DNA of 64,000 nucleotides from an uncultured Planctomycetota bacterium (GTDB lineage: Bacteria > Planctomycetota > Phycisphaerae > UBA1845 > Fen-1342), in the NCBI GenBank assembly GCA_900696535.1, contig CAADGM010000236.1, positions 1-64,000 on the forward strand. Direction: 5' to 3'. Positions 1-8,777 of the stretch are shown here, in pieces (the stretch's first letter is position 1; each line of letters opens with the position of its first letter). The notes beneath the pieces are model-generated. The model was not told the DNA's origin and made no database searches. It saw nothing but the letters and a program-made list of their open reading frames with translations. The position numbers and the translations under genes were made by a program.

Positions 1-1187
1 GCGCCGCGGCGGCGCCGGCCCCACCAATTCGCCAGCGGCGACGCGATCGGCACCAGGAGTGACCCGAGCAGCATCGTGCCGACCGTCCAGGCGACGAAGA
101 AGGACAGGAACTCGCGGGAAATCAGCGGCGGGTCGTGGTCGGCGGCAGCGGCGGCGAACACGTACCCGAACTCACTGATCGTCGCCATGCCAAGCCCGGC
201 GATAATTCCGATCCGGGTCGGCCAGCCCATCGCGACCACGGCCGAGCCTGCGAGGACCGCCTTGCCGACCAGCGTCAGCAGGATCGCCACGCTCAGCGGC
301 AGGAATTGGGCGGTCACGAGCTCGAAATTCACCAGCATCCCGATGGCCATGAAGAAGAGGGCGTTGAACGCGTCGCGGAATGGACTGATTTCGGCGTGAA
401 GCTGGTGCCGCAACGACGTCTGGGCAAGTAGCACGCCGGCCAGGAACGAGCCCAGCCCCCACGACCAGCCCGCCAGCCCCGCCAGCCAGGCGCCCAGCGA
501 AGCCATCACGATCGCGAACAGGGAGAGCACGTCGCGGCCGCCGTGGCGGAACACAATCGTGACGATCCAGGGCATCAGGGCCCGCGCCACGAGCGTGACC
601 ACCGCCAGCCCCCCGAGGGCCAGGACGATCTTGGCCGCGACCCACGCGGGCGGCGTGTCGCCGGGCTGCGCCACGAGCGGCAGCAGTACGAGCAGCAGAA
701 TAACCGCGATGTCCTGGAGCAATTGGACCCCCACGATCACCGAGCCGGCCGGCGAGTCCGTCTCGCGCTGGTCGGACAGGTGCTTGAGGACGATCGCGCT
801 GCAACTCGGCGCGACGGCGCAGCCCACCACCGCCGACGACCACCAGGTGAGCGGCAGGAATGTGTGCACCAGGGCGGCCACCGCGATCGCCGTCAGCCCC
901 ATCTGGATGAGCATCGCACCCACCATCCGAGGCCCCGACCGCACGAGCGGCGCCGGCGACAGCTCCAGCCCCACCGCGAACAGCAGCAGCGCCAGACCCA
1001 GCTCGGCGAAGAAGCGGACCTGCTCCAGGTCATCCCCCGCGCGGATCCAGCCCAGCCCGTGCGGACCGATGAGCATGCCAGCCAACAGGAAGCCCAGGAT
1101 CGTCGGGGCGCGCAGTACGCGCATCAACCACGCCACGACCAGCGCGGCTCCGAACAGCACGACGATGCCGGTGAGCTCCTGCGTCAT
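1..1187 (-). CDS. Kef-type (CPA2) cation/proton antiporter, C-terminal part outside window
   Basis: Translated from an ATG at 1187, the product is almost entirely membrane helices (I count about eleven) and matches the sodium/hydrogen exchanger domain of Kef/CPA2 transporters. Visible family features are the N-terminal GFLLAGMLIGP segment, FAELGLALLLFAVGLE, and the QDIAVILLLVLLP helix, where the QD pair is the usual antiporter carboxylate region. It would exchange K+ or Na+ for protons across the inner membrane. The reading frame runs off the left edge at about residue 395, so I cannot tell whether a TrkA-N nucleotide-binding domain follows. I see no convincing ribosome binding site before the ATG. 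It lies 127 bases downstream of the Bat operon on the same strand. Confidence 0.88.
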   Translation of the reverse strand, partial: MTQELTGIVVLFGAALVVAWLMRVLRAPTILGFLLAGMLIGPHGLGWIRAGDDLEQVRFFAELGLALLLFAVGLELSPAPLVRSGPRMVGAMLIQMGLTAIAVAALVHTFLPLTWWSSAVVGCAVAPSCSAIVLKHLSDQRETDSPAGSVIVGVQLLQDIAVILLLVLLPLVAQPGDTPPAWVAAKIVLALGGLAVVTLVARALMPWIVTIVFRHGGRDVLSLFAIVMASLGAWLAGLAGWSWGLGSFLAGVLLAQTSLRHQLHAEISPFRDAFNALFFMAIGMLVNFELVTAQFLPLSVAILLTLVGKAVLAGSAVVAMGWPTRIGIIAGLGMATISEFGYVFAAAAADHDPPLISREFLSFFVAWTVGTMLLGSLLVPIASPLANWWGRRRRG

Positions 1188-1314
1188 GCCGCCATTGTGC
1201 GGCCATGCGCCGGGAACGCAATCGCCACGAGCGAAACGTCAGGGCGCTCGATGTGGGGAAGCTGCGGATGAGTGAGCGCGCACTCACGTCTCCAGCCTCC
1301 CGTCGACTGACCGT

Positions 1315-2346
1315 CTACCAGTCCTTTTCGACCGGCTCGATGCGCGACATGCGCCGCCGGGCGAGCTCCTCGCGCCGCGCCTTCTCGGCATCGCGAACCA
1401 TCTGGAGCAGTCGCTCGGCCTGCTGGTCGGTCATGCGGTCTTGCGCGGGCTGCGCCTCGCCCGCCGGCTGCTGTGGAGTCTCGCGCGGCGCGGCGTCCGC
1501 CGGCGCGTCACCGGAGGCTTCCGCCTGCTGCTGCTCGCTCTGCCCGGCCTGATCCTGGTCGGCCGCCGACGGGGCCTGGTCCTGCTGTTGCTGCTCCTGC
1601 TGATCCTGCTGCCCCGATTGCTCGTCTTGAGACTTCTGCTGGGACTCCTCCTGCTCGGACTCGGCAGACTGCTGGTCCTGTTGCTGGTCCGACGCCTGGT
1701 CGGACTGCTGCTGCGACTGCTGCTGGTCGCGCTGCGGGTTGTTCGACTGCTCGCTGCTGTCCTGCTTCGACTCGTCCTGCTGTTCGCCCGATTGCTGATC
1801 CGAGCCGCCGGTCTGCGGCTGGTTCTGGAGCATCTCCTCCAACTGCCGACGAAGCTGGTGACTCAGCTCCAGGTTCGCCCGCGCGTCAGTCAGTGACGGA
1901 TCGAGGCGCAGCGCGCCACGGTACTGCTCAACCGCCCGCGCGAGGTGCTCCTGCGCAGCTTCGACGCCAGGCTGCGGCTGCTGGAGGGCGTCGAGCGCCT
2001 CGGCGTACTCGAGATTCCCGAGGTTGTAGCGCATCCGGGCTTCGAGGTTGGCGTCGCCTCGCTCCCGGGCGCGGGCCCAAAGCTCGCGGGCCTCGTTGCG
2101 CTGCCCGAGCTTGAAGTGCGCCGCCGCCCGGTTGTGCAGCAGCTCGATCGACTCCGCCCCGCCCGGAAGCTGCGCGGCACGCTCGTAAAGCTCCAGCGCG
2201 TTGCTGTACCGCTGCGCCGCGAACTCGGCGTTTCCCTGTGCCACCAGGTCGCGCAGCGACTCAGCCGCCCACGCCACCGGCGTCCAGGCTGACAACACCA
2301 ACGCGACGCCGACGCCGCACATTCGCCAACCACGCGACGTACTCAT
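1315..2346 (-). CDS. batC: BatC-like TPR protein with Gln/Ser/Asp-rich tail
   Basis: The 343-residue product begins with a signal peptide (hydrophobic stretch ending near residue 27, VAWAAES). TPR-type helices follow over about residues 28-150 (NAEFAAQRYSNALELYERA and later repeats). After these comes a very long low-complexity region rich in Gln, Ser, Asp and Glu (about 170-290) and a short charged C-terminus. Bat operons typically end with such a periplasmic TPR protein (BatC), thought to work with the VWA proteins BatA/BatB in envelope stress or metalloprotein assembly. The start ATG overlaps the batB stop by four bases (ATGA), so translation is probably coupled. The polar tail is likely unstructured. 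The family name rests on context plus TPRs; the tail is not diagnostic. Confidence 0.82.
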   Translation of the reverse strand: MSTSRGWRMCGVGVALVLSAWTPVAWAAESLRDLVAQGNAEFAAQRYSNALELYERAAQLPGGAESIELLHNRAAAHFKLGQRNEARELWARARERGDANLEARMRYNLGNLEYAEALDALQQPQPGVEAAQEHLARAVEQYRGALRLDPSLTDARANLELSHQLRRQLEEMLQNQPQTGGSDQQSGEQQDESKQDSSEQSNNPQRDQQQSQQQSDQASDQQQDQQSAESEQEESQQKSQDEQSGQQDQQEQQQQDQAPSAADQDQAGQSEQQQAEASGDAPADAAPRETPQQPAGEAQPAQDRMTDQQAERLLQMVRDAEKARREELARRRMSRIEPVEKDW

Positions 2347-3413
2347 GCCGCCTGCTCCCGCCGACGCACGGGCTGTGGCAGCGTGACCACGCCCGCCGCC
2401 GCCCGCGGACCGTCGCGAAGAAAGCTGTCGATCAGCACCAGCGCCAGGGCCGCCACCACGAACGGATGAAACCGCGCCGGCTGCTGCACCAGCCGCTGCT
2501 CGTCGATCTCGCTGGCCCGGATCGCGCTCGCGATCCTCCGGAAGATCGCCCCAAGGTCGAAGTTGCTTGTGCCAACGGGCACGAACACTCCCAGGGGCGA
2601 AGCCTCGGCGATCTTCTTCACGGTCTCGAAGTTCGCCTTCGACCATACTTCTTCATCCTTATACGTCAGGTAGCTTTGCCGGCCGCCCTCTGCGATCGGG
2701 ATCCGGGCGCCGATCTCCGGGTCGCCCAGGACCACCGCGACGACCGCGATTTTTGCGTCCTGCCACAGATTTGCGGCGGCCGCGACCGGCTCGCTGTCCT
2801 GGTCCTCGCCGTCCGTGATCAGCAGGACAACCCGGTGCGTGTCCGGTCCGCGCTCGAACTGGCCGGCCACCTTCCGCAGCGCATCGCCGATGAGTGAGCC
2901 CCCGCGCGGCGCGGACTGCGGCGACACGTCAGCAAGCGCCAGGCGGAAGAAGCCATAGTCGCTCGGCAGGGGGCAGACCACGTCGATCCCACCGGCAAAC
3001 GCGACCAGGCCGACGCGGTCGCCACCCAGCGCCGGCAGCAGGTCGTCGCGAATCGCCAGCTTCGCCCGCTCGAGCCGCGAGGGCGCGATGTCGCGGGCCA
3101 GCATCGAGCGCGAAACGTCCAGCAGGACGACCACGTCGAGGTTGCGGCGGATCATCGTCTGCGTCCGCTCGCCCCAGCGCGGCCCCGTGAGCGCGGCCAC
3201 CAGCAGCAGCAGCGCTGCCGCCACCAGCGCCAGCCGCAGCACCGCCCGCCCGGTCGCGGCCGGCGGCGCGAGCCGCGCCAGCAGCGGTTCGTCCGCGAAC
3301 CGGCGCAGCAGGACCCGGCGCCACACGATGGCCAGGACGCCGGCCAAGGCCACGACGGCCACCACCCACCCCAGGTGCAGGTAGCGGAGATCATCGAAGC
3401 TCAGCCCGCTCAT
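2343..3413 (-). CDS. batB: VWA-domain membrane protein BatB
   Basis: A 356-residue membrane protein with helices near residues 11-30 and 50-70, then a von Willebrand factor A domain (about 90-280) and a C-terminal helix. The MIDAS metal site is intact: DVSRS at the first strand, a Thr/Ser-bearing loop, and the ITDGED acidic motif. VWA proteins of this type sit in the inner membrane with the VWA domain in the periplasm, and act with MoxR-type ATPases and partner Bat proteins. I chose the ATG giving MSGLSF, which overlaps the upstream batA stop by four bases; a longer in-frame start would intrude further into batA. Its own stop overlaps the batC start, so the genes form one coupled unit. Confidence 0.9.
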   Translation of the reverse strand: MSGLSFDDLRYLHLGWVVAVVALAGVLAIVWRRVLLRRFADEPLLARLAPPAATGRAVLRLALVAAALLLLVAALTGPRWGERTQTMIRRNLDVVVLLDVSRSMLARDIAPSRLERAKLAIRDDLLPALGGDRVGLVAFAGGIDVVCPLPSDYGFFRLALADVSPQSAPRGGSLIGDALRKVAGQFERGPDTHRVVLLITDGEDQDSEPVAAAANLWQDAKIAVVAVVLGDPEIGARIPIAEGGRQSYLTYKDEEVWSKANFETVKKIAEASPLGVFVPVGTSNFDLGAIFRRIASAIRASEIDEQRLVQQPARFHPFVVAALALVLIDSFLRDGPRAAAGVVTLPQPVRRREQAA

Positions 3414-4483
3414 GGGAGCTTCCTCAGGAGCGTGAAACCCAGCAGCGACTGAAGCCCGAGGCACGCGAAGGCCGCCAGGACGAACGGGAAACCGAGGTCG
3501 CGCCAGTCCACGAAGGCGTGCTCCTCCGTGGTCGTCCGCTCGAGCTGATCGATTTCCCCGTACACCGAAAGCAGCGCCCGAGCGTTGCCAGCCCGGAAGT
3601 GCTTACCACCCGTGACGCGCGCGATCTCCTGGAGCACGCGGTCGTCCACGGGCAGGCGGCCGAAGCCGATCTGTTGCCCCGTACCCGCCGCGATCGTGTA
3701 CACGCGGATGCCGTACTTGGCGGCCAGCTCTCCGGCCTGCTCGGGCGTGATCATGCCCGCGTTGTTCTCGCCGTCGGTCAGCAGGATGACGACGCGGCTC
3801 TTGATGACGAATTGGGCCCCCGAGCCGGAGACGCGCTTCAGCTCCCGCAGGCGCTCCACCGCCAGCGCGAGGCCGTCACCGATCGCCGTCTGGTTGTACT
3901 CCTCCGGCACCCGCCCGAAACGGTCAAGCGGGATCTCGGTGCTGCGCAGCACACGCTCGAGATGCTCCCGGTCGAGCGTCAGCGGACAAACCGAGTCAGC
4001 GTATCGCGCGAAGCGGATCATCCCGATCAGATCGTTCGGCCGCCCCGGCAGGCGGTCTCCGTCTCCCACGACGAATCGGCGGAAGATCTCCTTGACCACG
4101 TCGAGCCGCGTGACCCGTTGCCCCGGCGGCGAGAGATCCAGATCGAGCATGCTCCCCGATACGTCGAGCACCATCTGGATCGCGATCCCCTCCACACGCT
4201 GCCGACGCGACTCGCTGGGCGACTGCGGCCGCGCCGCCGCCACAATCAGCGCCGCCAGCGCCGCCAGCCGCAGCACCCCCAGCAGCGGACGCAGCCGCAC
4301 CCGCCAGCTCGTCCCCGCGGCCCGCAGCGCCTCCAGGCTCGAGAACCGCAGCACACGCTCGCGCCGCCGGTCACGCCACCACCAATGCAGCACCGGCAGC
4401 ACGAGCAGCAGAAGCAGCAGCCACACCCACGGCTGCGGCCACCAGAGCCACTCCGGCGTCAGCGGCAACCGCACGTGACTCAT
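3410..4483 (-). CDS. batA: VWA-domain membrane protein BatA
   Basis: A 357-residue protein with a Trp/Leu-rich N-terminal helix (WLLLLLLVLPVLHWWW), a second helix near residue 75, then a VWA domain from about 95 to 310 and a C-terminal helix. The MIDAS residues are clear: DVSGS, a conserved Thr in NQTAIGDG, and LLTDGENN. The domain order (N-terminal BatA helix pair, VWA, C-terminal helix) fits BatA/DUF1550-like proteins. It starts inside the stop of the upstream lipoprotein gene (four-base ATGA overlap) and its own stop overlaps batB. It is similar in layout to batB, as expected for paralogues, but the two are well diverged. Confidence 0.9.
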   Translation of the reverse strand: MSHVRLPLTPEWLWWPQPWVWLLLLLLVLPVLHWWWRDRRRERVLRFSSLEALRAAGTSWRVRLRPLLGVLRLAALAALIVAAARPQSPSESRRQRVEGIAIQMVLDVSGSMLDLDLSPPGQRVTRLDVVKEIFRRFVVGDGDRLPGRPNDLIGMIRFARYADSVCPLTLDREHLERVLRSTEIPLDRFGRVPEEYNQTAIGDGLALAVERLRELKRVSGSGAQFVIKSRVVILLTDGENNAGMITPEQAGELAAKYGIRVYTIAAGTGQQIGFGRLPVDDRVLQEIARVTGGKHFRAGNARALLSVYGEIDQLERTTTEEHAFVDWRDLGFPFVLAAFACLGLQSLLGFTLLRKLP

Positions 4484-5574
4484 GCCGCCTCATCCTTCGC
4501 CGCGGCCGCGGCGGCCGTCTCACGCACGTATGCGCGGGCGGTCTCCAGCGCCGCGCGGGCGTCGTCCACCCCGGGCGTGAAGGCCGCGTACTTCACGATG
4601 TCGCAGGCCTCCAGGAACAGCCGCAGGCGGACCGGGTCGAATCGCGCCGCGTCGGGATGCCGCACGACGTGCACCAGGAACTCCTCGGTCGTCATCTCCG
4701 GCGCCGCCAGGCCGAACTTCCGCTCGATGTACTGCCGAACAATCTCAGTCAGCCGATAGTAGTATGTGGCCACGCGCTGCCCCGCGAACCAGTCCTGCCC
4801 GGCGAGCCGTTCCAGCTCGGCCAGCGCCCAGACCTCCGCCGGCACGGGCGGCGGCGGCGGACGGACCGCGCCGCGCAGCGCCAAGTACACGACCAGCGGC
4901 GCGCCCAGGCCGAAGGCCACCAGGAACGCGACCGCCAGGCGCTGCCACAGCGGCCACCCGCCCCCCGGCGGCAGCAGCGTCCCCGTGATGTCGCGCGGAC
5001 GGGCGGGGTTGTCGTCCGGCTTGAGCACGGACAAGACCTCGACTTCGAGCGGCTCAGTCATGAGCTCGCTCGTTGCGGCGGGCTGAGTCGCCGCGGGAGT
5101 CGCTTCATCAGCGGCAAGCGAGCTGAGTGGCGGCCCCGTGTAGCGAACCGTCAACACCGGGACGGTCAATCGGCCCGCGGCAGCCGGCTCGAACGTGAAG
5201 CTGCGCTGCCAGAGCCGCCCGCGCGCCCAGGGGCGCGGCAGCGGATCGTTCGTGCGCCGGGCGTCGAACTCCTTCAGCGCCGATTCGTCCGGCAGCTCGA
5301 TCGCGTACGCCTCCGGGGCTTCCACACTGACGCAGACCGTGACGACGTCGCCGATCTGCACCTTCGACGGTGCAACCGACACCTCCAGCCGGATCGGCCC
5401 GCGCTCCGCCCGACTGACCGCGCCGGGCGGTTCGGCGGGCGTTCGCTGGCAGCCGCCGCTGAGCAGCAACGCGATGCAAGCCGCCGCCAGTGAGAACCCG
5501 ACGACTTCGCGAAACCGACTCGCCGCCGCACAGGCGCGGGTGTTGGACGGCGACCTGTCAGGCCCGGCAGGCAT
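4480..5574 (-). CDS. BatD-like lipoprotein with membrane anchor (unnamed)
   Basis: The 364-residue product carries an N-terminal hydrophobic segment ending in a lipobox-like SGGC, a beta-rich domain (about 55-190) opening with IRLEVSVAPSKVQIGDVVTV, a transmembrane helix around residue 220, a Pro-rich linker, and a helical C-terminal region (about 245-350). The beta domain plus membrane helix recalls BatD and the DUF4381-type proteins of Bat operons, which are proposed to present substrates to the VWA proteins; that is inference from layout. The ATG overlaps the DUF58 gene stop as TGATG, and the end overlaps batA. It ends in an Ala-rich tail. A much longer in-frame start exists but would lie wholly inside the DUF58 gene, so I reject it. 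Confidence 0.8.
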   Translation of the reverse strand: MPAGPDRSPSNTRACAAASRFREVVGFSLAAACIALLLSGGCQRTPAEPPGAVSRAERGPIRLEVSVAPSKVQIGDVVTVCVSVEAPEAYAIELPDESALKEFDARRTNDPLPRPWARGRLWQRSFTFEPAAAGRLTVPVLTVRYTGPPLSSLAADEATPAATQPAATSELMTEPLEVEVLSVLKPDDNPARPRDITGTLLPPGGGWPLWQRLAVAFLVAFGLGAPLVVYLALRGAVRPPPPPVPAEVWALAELERLAGQDWFAGQRVATYYYRLTEIVRQYIERKFGLAAPEMTTEEFLVHVVRHPDAARFDPVRLRLFLEACDIVKYAAFTPGVDDARAALETARAYVRETAAAAAAKDEAA

Positions 5575-6455
5575 CACCGCCGACTCCCCCGCTGCCGGAA
5601 GAAGGCGGTCAGCGGCTCGACGAACGAAGCTCCGGTGTCGATGCGAATCGCGTCGAGCTTCATGCGCCGCAGCAGCGAGACCAGCGCCTGCTCGCGCTGT
5701 GCCGTGAGCTGGACATAGCGCCGGCGTACGCTCGCGCTGCTGGTGTCCACCAGCCGCTGCTCGCCGGTCTCCGGGTCGACCAGCTCGACCAGCCCCACGC
5801 GCGGCAACGCATACTCTCGCTCGTCTCGCACCAGCACGGGAATCAGGTCGTGCCGGTGCCGCGTCACGCGCAGTGGCCCGGAGAAGTCCGGGCACTGGAA
5901 GTCACTGACCAGGAAGACCACCGCCCTGCGCATGAAGACGCGGTTCAGGTAATCCAGCGCGGCGGACACGCTGGTCTGTCGCCCGGCCGGCTCGTGGTAC
6001 AGCAGCTCGCGCACGACACGGAGCGCGTGGCGCAGTCCCTTGCGCGGCGGGACGAACTTCTCCACCCGGTCCGTGAACAGGACCAGGCCGACCTTGTCGT
6101 TGTTCTGGATCGCCGAGAAGGCGAGCGTCGCGCCCAGCTCCGCCACCAGCTCGCTCTTGAGCTGCGCCCGCGTGCCAAAGCTCTGCGACGCGCTGACATC
6201 CACGAGCAGGACGACCGTCAGCTCGCGCTCCTCCCGGTAGTTCTTCACGAACGGCCGGCCCGTCCGCGCCGTCACGTTCCAGTCGATCCCGCGCACGTCG
6301 TCGCCTGGCTGGTACTCGCGGACCTCCTCGAACTCCATCCCCCGACCCTTGAAGGCGGAGTGATACTGCCCGGCGAATACGTCCTGGACGATCGCCGAGG
6401 TGACGATCTGGATGCGGCGGACTTTCTTGAGGATCTCGGCCGGGATCATCGACAC
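5574..6455 (-). CDS. DUF58 domain protein, first gene of the Bat operon
   Basis: A 293-residue soluble protein of the DUF58 family, the usual companion of MoxR ATPases and VWA proteins. Diagnostic stretches are RIDWNVTAR-like GIDWNVTARTG near residue 75, followed by the VWA-like strand VVLLVDVSASQSF with an incomplete MIDAS, and a C-terminal part ending near the stop at 5574. In well-studied operons MoxR precedes DUF58; here the gene in front encodes a Uma2-type protein and no moxR is present. It begins the overlapping run of five genes down to batC. ATG codons at 6455 and 6449 are both possible starts. Confidence 0.9.
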   Translation of the reverse strand: MSMIPAEILKKVRRIQIVTSAIVQDVFAGQYHSAFKGRGMEFEEVREYQPGDDVRGIDWNVTARTGRPFVKNYREERELTVVLLVDVSASQSFGTRAQLKSELVAELGATLAFSAIQNNDKVGLVLFTDRVEKFVPPRKGLRHALRVVRELLYHEPAGRQTSVSAALDYLNRVFMRRAVVFLVSDFQCPDFSGPLRVTRHRHDLIPVLVRDEREYALPRVGLVELVDPETGEQRLVDTSSASVRRRYVQLTAQREQALVSLLRRMKLDAIRIDTGASFVEPLTAFFRQRGSRR

Positions 6456-6556
6456 TCACGCACGCCGCGGCGATACAGCGCTTCGCGCCGCGGGGCCGTG
6501 ATTGTAGGGACGGCTTGCGCCCCCGTGAACCGTCGGGATCGCACGCGTCGGAGCCG

Positions 6557-7177
6557 TCAGCCGATCGCGGCCAGACACGCCGCCGGGTCTGGCGGAGGCT
6601 CGGGCCAGAGCCAACTGGCGTCCAGCCAGAATCCCGGAAGCGCGGGCGTCTCGACACGACCACTGCCGAGCTCGGCGACCTGCGTCCCGGCCGGTCGGTC
6701 CACCTGCACGAGGCGCCGGCTCACGTCGATCATCCAGTACTCGGGGACGCCCCCCTCAGCGTAGGCGCGGCGCTTCTCGCCCAAGTCGTAATCGCGCGTG
6801 GCGGGCGAGAGAATCTCGATCACAAGGTCGGCCGGCCCTTCGATCGCGACCTCGCCGATCCGGCCAGCATGGGCCGTCTTGACGAAAATGAGGTCCGGCT
6901 CGAAACGCCGCTCGTCTCCGAGGAACATGGGCGTCCGAGCACCGAACACCTCACCCAACTGCCGCCGCCTCACAAATCCGTCCAGCAGCGCGAGGAGGAA
7001 CCGGAAGATCCGCTCGTGCCGCACGCTCGCCGGCGAATGCAGGACCAGCACCCCGTCGCAAAGGTCCAGCCGGGTGTCCTCGTCGGCGGCCCGTTCGTAG
7101 TCCGCAACCGTCGCGCCGTACCGCTTGAAGAGGTACTCTCCGCGCGTCATTTCGGCTGGAACCAGCGACTTGCCCAT
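6557..7177 (-). CDS. Uma2-family (DUF820) PD-(D/E)XK nuclease-like protein
   Basis: The 206-residue product matches the Uma2/DUF820 fold, a restriction-endonuclease-like domain that is expanded in cyanobacteria and planctomycetes. The expected PD-(D/E)XK residues appear as EPDLIFV (Asp), then DLVIEILSPATRDYDLGEKR (Glu and a downstream Lys), then YWMIDV. The cellular role of the family is unknown; the nuclease fold is established but activity for most members is not. It stands alone between the Bat operon and larE. The gap to the DUF58 gene (about 100 bases) is larger than gaps inside the Bat operon, so co-transcription is uncertain. Confidence 0.88.
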   Translation of the reverse strand: MGKSLVPAEMTRGEYLFKRYGATVADYERAADEDTRLDLCDGVLVLHSPASVRHERIFRFLLALLDGFVRRRQLGEVFGARTPMFLGDERRFEPDLIFVKTAHAGRIGEVAIEGPADLVIEILSPATRDYDLGEKRRAYAEGGVPEYWMIDVSRRLVQVDRPAGTQVAELGSGRVETPALPGFWLDASWLWPEPPPDPAACLAAIG

Positions 7178-7195
7178 CGTACTGCCTCGCGGAGA

Positions 7196-8056
7196 TTATA
7201 CCCCGCGCAGCCCCGGCCCCAGCAGCACCTCGTTGAGACTGCCCGAACGCAGCCCGCGCAAGTCGAGCGCCACATACTGAAAGCCCAGCTCGCGCAGCGC
7301 CGCGTCCACGCGCTGCCGCAGCGCCGCGTCCGCGAATCGCTCGCCCTCGTCCGCCGGCACCTCGATCCGCGCCAGGCTCTCGTGGTGGCGGACGCGGCAG
7401 TCCCGGAAACCCAGCCCGCGCAGCAGCGTCTCCGCGGCGTCGATCCGCCGCAGCTTCTCGACCGTCACCGCCTCGCCGTAGGGAACGCGCGAGGAGAGGC
7501 AGGGTGAGGCCGGCTTGTCCGCCACCGGCACGCCCAGGGCCGCCGACAGCGCCCGCACCTCGGCCTTGGTCATGCCGACTTCGGCCAGCGGGGCCAGCAC
7601 GCCGTGCTCATCGGCCGCCTGCAACCCGGGCCGATAGTCACCCAGGTCGTCCGCGTTCGTGCCGCAGAGCACGACCGCGAGCCCGCGCTCCCGGGCCAGC
7701 GCGCGCAGTCCCTCGTAGAGGTCGCTCTTGCAGAAGTAGCAGCGGTTCTGCGGGTTGGCGACATAGTTCGGGTCGTCAAATTCGCTCGTGTCGTGGAACG
7801 CGTGCCGAGCGCCCAGCGCGGCGGCCAGCTTCGCCACGCCGGCCAGGTCCGCCGAGGGCACGCTCGGGCTGCGGCCCGTGACGGCCAGCACGCGCTCCGC
7901 GCCGAGCGCCTCCACGGCCAGCCGCAGCACCAGCGCGCTGTCCACACCGCCGGAAAACGCCACGACCGCGCTGCCGCGCGCGCGAATCAGCGCGAGCGAC
8001 GAGCGGTACTTGACCGCGAGTTCGGGCGCCAGGCTGGCCGTCGACTGTTCGTGCAC
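7196..8056 (-). CDS. larE: ATP-dependent sacrificial sulfur transferase LarE
   Basis: LarE inserts sulfur into the nickel-pincer nucleotide cofactor of lactate racemase and related enzymes. The PP-loop SGGVDS lies at residues 35-40, the NRCYFCK motif at 104-110, GTNADDLGDYRPG near 132-144, and the KPASPCLSSR motif with the active-site Cys at about 186. The CxxC pair plus this third Cys suggests the class that can hold an iron-sulfur cluster instead of sacrificing one Cys; that assignment is inference. I chose GTG at 8056 (286 residues), the usual family length; a longer in-frame start at 8242 would add 62 unusual residues and cross the divergent promoter. No larB, larC or lactate racemase is in this window. 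Confidence 0.87.
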   Translation of the reverse strand: MHEQSTASLAPELAVKYRSSLALIRARGSAVVAFSGGVDSALVLRLAVEALGAERVLAVTGRSPSVPSADLAGVAKLAAALGARHAFHDTSEFDDPNYVANPQNRCYFCKSDLYEGLRALARERGLAVVLCGTNADDLGDYRPGLQAADEHGVLAPLAEVGMTKAEVRALSAALGVPVADKPASPCLSSRVPYGEAVTVEKLRRIDAAETLLRGLGFRDCRVRHHESLARIEVPADEGERFADAALRQRVDAALRELGFQYVALDLRGLRSGSLNEVLLGPGLRGV

Positions 8057-8205
8057 GCGCTGCGCTCTCCTGCTCCCGCCTGCGCCGGCCCCGCCCCGGC
8101 GCGCACTCGGCCCGGTCGGCGGCCGCCGCCGCGTCAGCCCAACACGACAACTTAGCACGCTCGCCGGGGCGCGGCCAGAGAACTCGCAGCGCGCCGTATC
8201 GACCG

Positions 8206-8211
8206 TATAAT
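8206..8211 (+). promoter_or_regulatory. TATAAT -10 element upstream of the zinc-ribbon/lipoprotein/RDD operon
   Basis: A perfect TATAAT in an otherwise GC-rich stretch, 32 bases before the GTG start at 8244. I see no good -35 hexamer at the right distance, so the element is supported by the -10 and position only. Confidence 0.5.
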
Positions 8212-8243
8212 TCGCCTTGGCATGGAGGCCCCCGGAGACCAAT

Positions 8244-8777
8244 GTGGCCAGTGACTGGAGTATGCCCCGCCGGGGCGAGGCGTGCGCTGCCTGCGGGCGC
8301 GCGTTCGAAGGCGGCCAGCCCGTGTCCGTCTACCTGTACGAGGCCGCTGAGAGCTACGCGCGCCGGGACTTCTGCGAGACGTGCCAGCCGCCGGCCGAGC
8401 CCGCGTGGCTGGGCGCGTGGAAGACGCGACGCCCCGTCGAAGGCCGCAAGGCCCCCGCGCTCGACCGCGAGACGCTTCTGAAGATCTTCGAGCAGCTCGA
8501 CGCGGCGGCCGCCGCCGAGACGGTGCAGTTCCGCTTCGTCCTCGCGCTGCTGCTCTGGCGGAAGCGCGTGCTGAAGCTGGAGGGCACGAGCTCGGACGGG
8601 CCGACCGAAGTGTGGGACTTCAGTGGCCCTGCCGACCGGAAGTATCAGATCACCCGCCCGGACCTCGACGAGACGCAGCTCGAGCAGCTCAGCGATCAGC
8701 TCGAGGCGCTCCTGGCGGGCAAGTCGGACGCCGCCCTGCCCGCCGAGCTGGCCGCGCCCGGGGAGGACCCGTCATGA
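8244..8777 (+). CDS. Conserved-looking protein with N-terminal Cys4 zinc-ribbon
   Basis: I do not recognise a named family. The product (about 177 residues from GTG) starts with two Cys pairs, CAACGRAF and DFCETCQ, spaced like a treble-clef or zinc-ribbon knuckle, followed by a helical body with FVLALLLWRKRVLKL and an acidic C-terminal helix. The GTG has GGAG six bases ahead, better than the upstream in-frame TTG at 8217. Its stop overlaps the next gene's ATG (ATGA), making it the first gene of a coupled trio with a lipoprotein and an RDD membrane protein. The zinc-ribbon could be structural or bind a partner; there is no basis for a specific function. Confidence 0.75.
   Translation: MASDWSMPRRGEACAACGRAFEGGQPVSVYLYEAAESYARRDFCETCQPPAEPAWLGAWKTRRPVEGRKAPALDRETLLKIFEQLDAAAAAETVQFRFVLALLLWRKRVLKLEGTSSDGPTEVWDFSGPADRKYQITRPDLDETQLEQLSDQLEALLAGKSDAALPAELAAPGEDPS

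Noticed and set aside
8057-8242. Longer LarE start at 8242.
   Set aside because: It adds 62 Arg/Gly-rich residues with no family support and overlaps the divergent -10 element.
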